Shown piece by piece: positions 1 to 6,366 of a DNA stretch of 8,141 nucleotides (position 1 is its first letter; each line of letters starts with the position of its first letter). The notes under the pieces were generated by a model. It searched no databases. It was given only the letters and a program-made list of their open reading frames with translations, and was not told the origin of the DNA. Made by a program: the position numbers and the translations under genes. This DNA comes from Propionibacteriaceae bacterium (GTDB taxonomy: Bacteria > Actinomycetota > Actinomycetes > Propionibacteriales > Propionibacteriaceae): positions 1 through 8,141 of the forward strand of contig JAISGZ010000108.1 of NCBI GenBank assembly GCA_031262845.1, written 5' to 3'.

Positions 1-1422
1 GTCATCCCATCCCAGGTCAGTACGGCCTCGCGGGTGTCGCGTCGGATCGAGATCAAGGTGCCGCTGGCGTCGGCGGCGATGGATACGGTGACCGAGTCAC
101 GGATGGCCATCGCCATGGCCCGGGAAGGCGGGATCGGTATCCTCCACCGCAACCTGTCGATCGAGGATCAGGCCCAGATGGTCGATCAGGTCAAACGCTC
201 GGAAGCTGGGATGGTCAACAATCCGTACACCATCACGGCCGATCGGACGATTGGCGAAGTCGACGCCATGGCTGGCCAATACCGGATTTCTGGTGTGCCC
301 GTGGTCGATGACCAGGGTCATTTGATCGGCATCGTGACGAACCGTGACATGCGCTTTGAAGATGATCCCCGGCGACTGGTCGGCGATGTCATGACCAAGA
401 CGCCTTTATACACTGGCTATCCCGGCATTCCGGCTGATGAGGCGCTGGCGCTGATGGCGGAACATAAGATCGAGAAGCTGCCGCTGGTCGACGCCGACGG
501 CAAACTGACCGGTTTGTTCACTCTCAAGGACTTCGTCAAGGCCGATAAATATCCGCTGGCTTCGAAAGATGCCAATGGCCGGTTGCGGGTGGGGGCGGCT
601 GTCGGTTTCTTCGGTGACGGCTGGGAACGGGCCATGGCGCTGGTCGAGGCTGGGGTTGACCTCATCATCGTCGACACCGCCCACGGCCACTCGCAAGCCG
701 TCATGGACATGATCCGGCGGCTCAAAGCCGAGCCGCGCGCCCGTGACGTCGATATCGTCGGTGGCAACGTCGCCACCTATCGTGGCGCCAAAGCCTTGGT
801 CGAGGCCGGTGCCGACGGAGTCAAGGTCGGGGTCGGTCCGGGGTCGATCTGTACCACTCGGGTCGTGGCCGGGGTCGGCGTACCTCAGATCACGGCGATC
901 TACGCCGCCGCCCAAGCCTGTCGGCCGGCCGGCGTGCCGGTCATCGGCGACGGTGGCTTGCAGTATTCCGGTGATATCGCCAAGGCCATCGTGGCCGGCG
1001 CCGATTGTGTCATGTTGGGGTCGCTCCTGGCCGGTTGCGAGGAAAGCCCGGGCGAGTTGGTCTTCATCAATGGCAAACAGTTCAAGAGCTACCGCGGGAT
1101 GGGCTCGCTCGGCGCGATGGCGTTGCGGGGCCGCCAGGCGTCGTATTCCAAGGACCGTTATTTCCAAGCCGATGTCTCGGCCGATGACAAGCTGGTGCCG
1201 GAAGGGATCGAGGGCCAGGTGGCTTATCGGGGGCCGCTGTCGGCGGTCGCCTACCAGTTGGTCGGTGGCTTGCGGCAAGCCATGTTCTATACCGGAGCCA
1301 ATACGATCGACCAGCTGCAAACCCAGGGTAAATTCGTTCGTATTACCGCTGCCGGGCTACGCGAGTCCCATCCGCACGACATCGAGATGACGGTCGAAGC
1401 GCCGAACTATTCAGGCCTCTGA
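1..1422 (+). CDS. guaB: Inosine-5'-monophosphate dehydrogenase, 5' end outside window
   Basis: IMP dehydrogenase oxidises IMP to XMP with NAD+, the committed step of guanine nucleotide synthesis, in the cytosol. The reading frame is open from base 1, where it encodes VIPSQVSTAS, a conserved N-terminal segment of the barrel, so the true start lies a few dozen codons upstream; the GTG at base 34 is internal. Counting the first window codon as 1, a pair of CBS domains occupies about codons 71-181, inserted in the TIM barrel as usual. The catalytic loop GPGSICTTR places the active-site cysteine at codon 284 (bases 850-852). The phosphate-site GMGSLGAMA follows at about codons 366-374. The flap carries the Arg-Tyr pair of the water-activating site at codons 386-387 (DRYFQ). 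The segment EGIEGQV has Gln where most bacterial enzymes I know have Arg. The end, with HPHDIEMTVEAPNYS, looks intact. 473 codons are present of about 500 expected. Identification is very secure. Confidence 0.97.
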   Translation, partial: VIPSQVSTASRVSRRIEIKVPLASAAMDTVTESRMAIAMAREGGIGILHRNLSIEDQAQMVDQVKRSEAGMVNNPYTITADRTIGEVDAMAGQYRISGVPVVDDQGHLIGIVTNRDMRFEDDPRRLVGDVMTKTPLYTGYPGIPADEALALMAEHKIEKLPLVDADGKLTGLFTLKDFVKADKYPLASKDANGRLRVGAAVGFFGDGWERAMALVEAGVDLIIVDTAHGHSQAVMDMIRRLKAEPRARDVDIVGGNVATYRGAKALVEAGADGVKVGVGPGSICTTRVVAGVGVPQITAIYAAAQACRPAGVPVIGDGGLQYSGDIAKAIVAGADCVMLGSLLAGCEESPGELVFINGKQFKSYRGMGSLGAMALRGRQASYSKDRYFQADVSADDKLVPEGIEGQVAYRGPLSAVAYQLVGGLRQAMFYTGANTIDQLQTQGKFVRITAAGLRESHPHDIEMTVEAPNYSGL

Positions 1423-1458
1423 TCGGATCAGCTCCCAGGTCGGCTGACGGGGTACGAG

Positions 1459-1500
1459 GGTTAGCCACGGCTAGCCGGGAGAGTCTTCGACGCCCGGTTA
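1459..1500 (+). other. Two overlapping, mutually exclusive hairpins after guaB
   Basis: Bases 1459-1466 (GGTTAGCC) can pair with 1469-1476 (GGCTAGCC), giving about seven base pairs around a four-base loop once the innermost pair opens, with one G-T wobble. Bases 1472-1479 (TAGCCGGG) can instead pair with 1493-1500 (CCCGGTTA), giving eight pairs with one G-T wobble and an inner GTC/GAC stem. The two share bases 1472-1476, so only one can form at a time. No run of T follows either stem, so this is at best a non-canonical terminator or attenuator for guaB. GC-rich DNA forms such stems easily, so the role is inferred. Confidence 0.3.
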
Positions 1501-1557
1501 GGTCGAGTTCGCGGTGGCCTCGCCGGTGGCTGCCACGGCTGGGCGGGAGCAGTCCAC

Positions 1558-1563
1558 TAGGCT
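1558..1563 (+). promoter_or_regulatory. Candidate -10 box (TAGGCT) for the nitroreductase gene
   Basis: TAGGCT matches the actinobacterial -10 consensus TANNNT and ends seven bases before the ATG at 1571. That spacing would start transcription at or next to the start codon, giving a leaderless mRNA. It fits the absence of a Shine-Dalgarno sequence near the ATG: the nearest purine run, GGGAG at 1545-1549, is too far away. No convincing -35 element is visible, and TANNNT occurs often by chance. Confidence 0.3.
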
Positions 1564-1570
1564 GCTGATC

Positions 1571-2251
1571 ATGGACCGACAACAGGCTTTAGCCGCCATT
1601 CAAGCCCGTCACGCTGTCCGACAGTTCACCGATCAGCCGCTGGAACCAGGCGTTCGACAAGCCCTGATGGAGGCGGTGGCGGCCGAAAATGAGGCCGGCG
1701 GGTTGCATCTTCAAGTGCTGTTCGACGAACCGGCGGCGTTCGGTGGGATGAGGGCTCATTACGGGCGTTTCCGCGGTGTCCGGCACTACTTGGCTCTGAT
1801 CGGACGGAAAGCTCCGGACCTGGCCCAGCGCTGTGGTTTTCACGGCCAACAGGTGGTGCTGCTGGCCCAGCATTTGGGGCTCAATAGTTGCTGGGTGGCG
1901 TTGAACTTCAGCCGTTCCCAGAGCCGGGCCGAGGTCGGCCCCAAAGAACGTTTTGTTGTCGCGGTGGCGCTCGGCTACGGTGTCACGCCCGGACGGTCGC
2001 ACAAGGTCCGGGCGCTGACCGAATTGGGGGAGGTGGCCGACGGTGGACCCTGGCCGCCGTGGTTTGAAGCCGGGGTGGCGGCGGCTCAATTGGCGCCCTC
2101 CGGACTCAACCAGCAGAGGTTTCATTTCCGGTTGGAGGGGGAGGCCGTAACCGGTTCGGCTGGTTGGTCGAGTTACGCCGAAGTTGACCTCGGCATCGCC
2201 CGCCGCCACTTTCAGATCGGGGCTGGACCCGGCCCTTGGCATTGGGCCTAG
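1571..2251 (+). CDS. TM1586-like nitroreductase family protein
   Basis: The 226-residue product resembles the TM1586-type putative nitroreductases, flavin-dependent cytosolic oxidoreductases whose natural substrates are mostly unknown. Visible family marks, numbered from the ATG at 1571, are: RHAVRQF at residues 13-19 (the basic segment that contacts the flavin phosphate in nitroreductases); GLHLQVLFDEPAAFGG at 44-59; GVRHYLALIG at 69-78; the HGQQVVLLAQHLGLNSCWVA block at 91-110; APSGLNQQRFHF at 175-186; and the closing DLGIARRHFQIGAG at 206-219. The frame is also open from a GTG at 1514, adding 19 residues. I chose ATG 1571 because family similarity begins there and a TANNNT box sits just upstream. 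Nothing looks truncated. yigZ follows after 23 bases, suggesting an operon, although no shared pathway is evident. Family assignment is strong; substrate is not predictable. Confidence 0.88.
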   Translation: MDRQQALAAIQARHAVRQFTDQPLEPGVRQALMEAVAAENEAGGLHLQVLFDEPAAFGGMRAHYGRFRGVRHYLALIGRKAPDLAQRCGFHGQQVVLLAQHLGLNSCWVALNFSRSQSRAEVGPKERFVVAVALGYGVTPGRSHKVRALTELGEVADGGPWPPWFEAGVAAAQLAPSGLNQQRFHFRLEGEAVTGSAGWSSYAEVDLGIARRHFQIGAGPGPWHWA

Positions 2252-2274
2252 GCGCGACAAAGCACTGGTTGTTG

Positions 2275-2913
2275 ATGACGACGTCCTACGCCACGATCGC
2301 TGGGCCTGGTCAGGCCCGGGTTGAGATCAAGAAGTCGCAGTTCTTGGGCTGGGTGGAGCCGGTTGAATCCGAGGCGGCGGCCAGTGCCGTGATCGCCCGC
2401 CGCCGCAAAGCCCACTTCGACGCCCGGCATCATGTGACGGCCATGATCATCGGCGACGAGGCTCAGATTCAGCGCTCGAACGATGACGGTGAACCGGCCG
2501 GTTCGGGTGGGGCCCCGGTCTTGGCGGTCCTCCGTCACGCCGGGCTGACCGACCTGGTGGCCGTAGTCACACGCTATTTCGGCGGCACTTTGCTCGGTGT
2601 CGGCGGCTTGATTCGGGCTTACGGCGCGGCTGTGACCCAAGCTCTGGCCGACACCACGGTGATCCGCTACCAAGCCGGTCAGCGTTTGACAGTGTCGCTG
2701 CCTCACGCCCGGGCCGGTGACTTCGAACATCTCTTGCGCCAGTGGCTGACCGGGCAACCGGCTCAGCTGGAGGCCGTTAACTACGCCAGCGAGGCCGAGT
2801 TCACGCTCCAGGTGGCAGACGCCGCGCTGGCGGATTGGGAACGTTTCCTGCGGCCGTGGCTGACCCGTGGTCTGACCCGGGGTTCGGCCGAGCCGACTCG
2901 GTTGGCCCTCTGA
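2275..2913 (+). CDS. yigZ: YigZ/IMPACT family protein (UPF0029)
   Basis: The 212-residue product matches the bacterial YigZ branch of the IMPACT family (E. coli YigZ is about 204 residues). Numbered from the ATG at 2275, the N-terminal UPF0029 domain runs from about 15 to 120 and contains KKSQFLGWVEPV (19-30), ARHHVTAMIIG (50-60), QRSNDDGEPAGSGGAPVL (66-83), VVTRYFGGTLLGVGGLIRAY (97-116). A C-terminal DUF1949-like ferredoxin-type domain follows at about 137-195. The eukaryotic homologue IMPACT regulates the kinase GCN2; the bacterial role is uncertain, with links to ribosomes or nucleic acids proposed for the fold. The frame extends upstream to a TTG at 2236 that overlaps the nitroreductase, but similarity starts after 2275, so ATG is preferred. 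No good ribosome binding site is visible. It lies 23 bases after the nitroreductase and is probably co-transcribed with it. The family call is secure, the function is not. Confidence 0.92.
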   Translation: MTTSYATIAGPGQARVEIKKSQFLGWVEPVESEAAASAVIARRRKAHFDARHHVTAMIIGDEAQIQRSNDDGEPAGSGGAPVLAVLRHAGLTDLVAVVTRYFGGTLLGVGGLIRAYGAAVTQALADTTVIRYQAGQRLTVSLPHARAGDFEHLLRQWLTGQPAQLEAVNYASEAEFTLQVADAALADWERFLRPWLTRGLTRGSAEPTRLAL

Positions 2914-3003
2914 CGGTGTCTTCGAGATCGGAGATGACCGGCCCGAACTGCTTGTGGCTTCGGTAGATGACGACTGTCAGAGCGGCCTGGTGAAATAGCT
3001 ACC
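2914..3003 (+). other. Intergenic gap between yigZ and adnA, possible adnAB promoter
   Basis: These 90 bases hold no convincing gene. A weak promoter can be drawn with TGACGA (2968-2973) as -35 and TGAAAT (2991-2996) as -10, spaced 17 bases, but the -10 is so close to GTG 3004 that the message would have almost no leader. CCGAA (2943-2947) and TTCGG (2959-2963) could form a five-pair stem. None of this is strong enough to say whether adnAB has its own promoter or is read through from yigZ. Confidence 0.25.
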
Positions 3004-6000
3004 GTGATTGCGAACCGTCTCAGCTACCGGGTGATCCGGCCGGCCCCGCTGGCTGAAGTGTCGCCAACGCCGGCCCAGCGCCGGGTGATTGATCATGAGA
3101 CCGGACCTCTGCTCGTGATCGGTGGCCCAGGAACCGGTAAGACTTGGGCCTTACAAGCCGCCGTGGCCGACCGTTTGACTCGGTCCGACACCGAATCGGT
3201 GCTAGTGCTGACGGATACGACGGCCGCCAGTCGGCGCTGGCGGGCCGATCTGGCCCAGCGGGCGCCGGGAGCGGCAGGCCGGACCAGCGTCGTTTCCTGG
3301 GCCGGTTTGGGGCGAGTCTTGGTCGAGCGAGAGGAGCCGCCGCTGCGGCTCTTGAGTGCTGCCGAGCAGGCGCAACGGGTGCGGGAGCTGGTTTTTGGTC
3401 AGGCGGTTTCGGCTTGGCCGACGCAGTGGCTGGCGGCTTGCCGAACGGAGCGGTTCGCGACCGAAATTGATCAGGCCTTGGCCGCCTTGGACCGGGCGGG
3501 GGTGGGTCCGGCGGCGCTGGCTGCGGCGGCGGAGCGGCAAGATCGGGCTGACTGGGCCAGTTTGGCTCGCTTGGCCCGGGAATTGAGGGCAATCGAGGCG
3601 CTGTCGGCCAGCGTCAGCTACGACCATTTGTGGGACGCGGCCGCGGCGGCCGTGACCGAGCCGTTGGCGACGACCATCGTGATTGACCATTACGAGGCCA
3701 TCGAGCCGGGGCAGTTGCGGCTGTTGCGTCAACTGATGACAACTGTGCCGACACTGATCGTGGCCGGTGATCCGCGTCAAGCGGTCAATGGTTGGCGGGG
3801 TGCCTTGACCCGTTCGACACTGGATTTCCCTCATTGGTGGCAGTCCTTGACTGGTCAGGCGGCCGAGGTGGTCGAATTGACGGAACAGTTCCGTTGTCCG
3901 CCGCCGCTGCAGCGGCTGTTGGCGCGCCTGGCTAGCCGGATTCCACTGCCTCGGCCGTGGCCGCGACTGGCGTCTGACCAGGTGGTTGAGGTTTCCTCGG
4001 AGGCGCGGTCGGATGAGGTGGTGGTTTTGGCTGCGGCGGCCGCTGAAACGGCGGCGGTTGATGAGAGTGGCCAAGTCGACGACCTGACGGCGGCTGAGCT
4101 GGGCGCGTCAGAGTCGCCGGTCATCACGGCCGTGACCTGTGTCAGCCCCGAAGCTGAGGCCGAGTGGTTGACGGAACAACTCCGGCAAGCCCATCAACGG
4201 GGGTTGGAATGGTCCGAGATGGCGGTGATCGTGCGGGCCGGCCGCGTGATCGACCCGTTGGCGGCGGTTTTGACGCGGGGCGGTGTCCCCGTCAACGCGG
4301 TCTGGTCGGACCTGCCGCTGGCCGCCGAACCGGTCGTGGCGGCCTTGTTGGCTGGGCTGAGCTGGGTGGCGGGTGACGAGTCAGCGGCGCTGGTTGGAAC
4401 GCCGCTGGCCGGTATGACTGACCCCACGGATGCGACCGGGCAGAACCTGGTGAACCGGGTTCGGACGATGATCGAGGCTGGTCAACCCGTAGTTGAGGCG
4501 CTGTGGGCGCTGTGGGCGGACTCCGGCTGGCCTGACCAGTTGGCTGAGGCCTGGGCGGCTGGTCCGGCTTCTCGGTTGGCGGCCGACCGAGCCTTGGACG
4601 CGGTCACCGCCCTCGTCGAATTGGCTCATCGCCGGACGGGTCTAAAGGGTCGCGCCGGTTTAGCCGCCTTTGTCCGGGAGGTGACGGATCAGACCGTGCC
4701 GGTCGGCGCTCCGGCTCAGGCAGCGGAACGGCCTGGGGTGGCGTTAGTGACGGCGCACCGAGCCAAAGGGCGACAGTGGCCGCTGGTGGCGATGGCGGCC
4801 GTCCAAGAGGGTTTGTGGCCTCGGCTAGTGCAGCCGACCGGCTTGGTCGACGTCGATGAGGTGACTGCTGATGGCCACGGGGCGGCGCCCAGTTGGCGCG
4901 AACAACTGGCTTCGGAGCGGCGGCTGTTCTATCTCGCCTGTAGCCGGGCCAGCCAGCGGCTGTTGATTTCGGCCGCCGATCAGGCCGGAACCGGCGAGTC
5001 GACGGCGTCACGCTTCTTCGATGACCTCGGGTTGCCGGTTCGGGCCGCAGACCGGCCGGGGCCAACCTTGACCAGTTGGCTCGGTTTGGTCGGTCTGCTG
5101 CGCCGCACGGCGGTTGATCCTGTGGCTCATCCAGCCTTGCGGCAGGCGGCTTGCCAGCAACTGGCCGAAATCGCGAACCTGACCGATCAAGCCGGTCGCC
5201 CAGTGGTGCCGGCCGCCGATCCGGCGCATTGGTGGGGGCTGTCTGGTGGGTTATCAGATCATTCGGCCGAGTTTCACAACAACAAAGTGGAGGTGACGTC
5301 GCAAGCCAGGCGAGCGTTAGCGGGTCAGGTGCCGATCAACCGTGCCGACACGGCTACCGAACCTGTCATCACGCTCTCCGGCAGCCAAGTCGAGGCGCTG
5401 TTGACCTGTCCCCGTCAGTGGTTCTTAGCCCGCCGCGGGCGAGCCGAACGCGGTCCCTCAGTCGGGGCGACCGTCGGGCGGCTGGTCCATCACTTGGTGC
5501 AACTGTGGCACGCCGGCACGATCGACCAGGTGGCCGCCCATGTGGCGCTTGATCAGGCTTGGGCTGACATCGACTTTCCCTCGCCCTGGCAGGCCGCCGC
5601 CGAACAGGAACAGGCTCACCTGGCGCTCGATCGTTTCGCTCACTGGCAAGAGTCTCGGCCTCGGGCGGTGATCGCGGCCGAGGTGCCGTTCGACACGGTC
5701 GTGACGGCTGGCCGTTGGACGATTCGCCTGATCGGCCGGGTTGACCGAGTCGACCAGGACGCCGCCGGCGACTGGCGAATCGCCGATTTCAAAACCGGCA
5801 AGGTCGCGCCCAGTGCGCGCGAGGCGGCCGTCCATCGTCAGCTGGGGGTGTACCAGGTGGCGAGTCAACACGGCGCGCTGTCCTTTCCGGTGAGGGCGAC
5901 GGCTCCAGTGACCAGGACTGCGAAGACCACTGCCGCTGACGCGGCGACCCCGACGGCTGCTCTTTCTCTGGCCGCTGACTCGGCGACCCCGGCGGCGATG

Positions 6001-6366
6001 GCCACGACCACAGCGATGACTCCGACGGCGATGACCACGGCCGCCGGAGTGGTGGCGGCCGAGTTGGTCTTCCTCCGTTTGGCCGGCTCAACGACTAACC
6101 CAGAGACGCCGAAAGTCCTTGTCCAACCGAGCCTGTCGGTCCAGCCACAACGGGAACAGCCGGCGACATATCCCGGTCTCAGCCCAGCTGGTCTGGAGAT
6201 GGTCGGCGACCCAGCGGCTTATCCGACCTGGGTTCATCGTGATCTGGCGGCGGCCGCCCAAACCTTGGAGGAAGGGCGTTTTCCGGCTGTCGCCGGCCCA
6301 GCCTGCCGTTGGTGTCAGTTCGGCTCCAGTTGTCCGGCCAGCCGTCCCGACGAGGTGGTCGTATGA
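3004..6366 (+). CDS. adnA: AdnA-type subunit of the AdnAB helicase-nuclease
   Basis: This 1120-residue protein has a UvrD/RecB-like motor followed by a RecB-family PD-(D/E)XK nuclease, the architecture of mycobacterial AdnA (about 1050 residues), which resects DNA double-strand breaks together with AdnB. Motor motifs: Q motif PTPAQRRVID (21-30); Walker A GPGTGKT (41-47); motif II IVIDHYEAIEPGQ (225-237), where the usual DExQ reads DHYE, so the catalytic Glu is His229; motif III AGDPRQAVNGWRGA (254-267); motif IV EQFRCPP (294-300); motif V TAHRAKGRQW (583-592); motif VI RRLFYLACSRAS (639-650). Nuclease: GRVDRVD (Asp914), IADFKTGK (Asp928, Lys930) and four cysteines, C802 plus CX2CX5C at C1101, C1104, C1110, expected to hold a 4Fe-4S cluster. 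Low-complexity inserts occur at about 331-371 and 963-1015, and a poorly conserved stretch at about 757-788. GTG 3004 is chosen because the family-like SYRVIRP segment starts at residue 7; GGTGA at 2989-2993 is a weak ribosome binding site. It overlaps adnB by four bases. Confidence 0.92.
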   Translation: MIANRLSYRVIRPAPLAEVSPTPAQRRVIDHETGPLLVIGGPGTGKTWALQAAVADRLTRSDTESVLVLTDTTAASRRWRADLAQRAPGAAGRTSVVSWAGLGRVLVEREEPPLRLLSAAEQAQRVRELVFGQAVSAWPTQWLAACRTERFATEIDQALAALDRAGVGPAALAAAAERQDRADWASLARLARELRAIEALSASVSYDHLWDAAAAAVTEPLATTIVIDHYEAIEPGQLRLLRQLMTTVPTLIVAGDPRQAVNGWRGALTRSTLDFPHWWQSLTGQAAEVVELTEQFRCPPPLQRLLARLASRIPLPRPWPRLASDQVVEVSSEARSDEVVVLAAAAAETAAVDESGQVDDLTAAELGASESPVITAVTCVSPEAEAEWLTEQLRQAHQRGLEWSEMAVIVRAGRVIDPLAAVLTRGGVPVNAVWSDLPLAAEPVVAALLAGLSWVAGDESAALVGTPLAGMTDPTDATGQNLVNRVRTMIEAGQPVVEALWALWADSGWPDQLAEAWAAGPASRLAADRALDAVTALVELAHRRTGLKGRAGLAAFVREVTDQTVPVGAPAQAAERPGVALVTAHRAKGRQWPLVAMAAVQEGLWPRLVQPTGLVDVDEVTADGHGAAPSWREQLASERRLFYLACSRASQRLLISAADQAGTGESTASRFFDDLGLPVRAADRPGPTLTSWLGLVGLLRRTAVDPVAHPALRQAACQQLAEIANLTDQAGRPVVPAADPAHWWGLSGGLSDHSAEFHNNKVEVTSQARRALAGQVPINRADTATEPVITLSGSQVEALLTCPRQWFLARRGRAERGPSVGATVGRLVHHLVQLWHAGTIDQVAAHVALDQAWADIDFPSPWQAAAEQEQAHLALDRFAHWQESRPRAVIAAEVPFDTVVTAGRWTIRLIGRVDRVDQDAAGDWRIADFKTGKVAPSAREAAVHRQLGVYQVASQHGALSFPVRATAPVTRTAKTTAADAATPTAALSLAADSATPAAMATTTAMTPTAMTTAAGVVAAELVFLRLAGSTTNPETPKVLVQPSLSVQPQREQPATYPGLSPAGLEMVGDPAAYPTWVHRDLAAAAQTLEEGRFPAVAGPACRWCQFGSSCPASRPDEVVV
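5932..6044 (+). repeat. In-frame 39-base duplication and GCGATG repeats inside adnA
   Basis: Bases 5932-5951 and 5971-5990 match at 19 of 20 positions, 39 bases (13 codons) apart. They encode AADAATPTAALSL followed by AADSATPAAMATT. Immediately after, GCGATG recurs at 5995, 6013 and 6028, encoding an Ala-Met-Thr-Pro rich run (TTTAMTPTAMTTAAG). CCGACGGC also recurs at 5950 and 6022. All copies keep the adnA frame. The array sits in the nuclease domain between Lys930/Tyr950 and the strand AAELVFLRL (1018-1026). It looks like slippage-driven expansion of a surface loop. Confidence 0.75.
6352..6358 (+). promoter_or_regulatory. Ribosome binding site for adnB, inside adnA
   Basis: GAGGTGG lies four bases before the ATG at 6363, within the last codons of adnA (encoding DEVVV). 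With the ATGA overlap of the adnA stop and adnB start, it fixes the adnB start and implies translational coupling, suited to making two heterodimer subunits in equal amounts. Confidence 0.65.

Noticed and set aside
406..1320. Long minus-strand open frame opposite guaB (304 codons)
   Set aside because: It is the antisense shadow of a clearly conserved guaB in GC-rich DNA; the translation has no recognisable motif.
2910..2980. Eight-pair complementarity between 2910-2917 and 2973-2980, flanking the yigZ stop region
   Set aside because: The loop would be 55 bases, one pair is a wobble and no T-run follows, so chance is a sufficient explanation.
2914..2998. Short readable frame (about DGVFEIGDD to SGLVK, stop at 2996-2998) and a minus-strand frame in the yigZ-adnA gap
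   Set aside because: Both are about 30 codons, lack a start codon with a ribosome binding site, and match nothing I recognise. I considered a decayed gene remnant but cannot support it.
3202..4074. Long minus-strand open frame opposite adnA (290 codons)
   Set aside because: Its product is Arg/Pro/Gln-rich low complexity, typical of antisense reading of GC-rich coding sequence, and the plus strand carries unmistakable helicase motifs.
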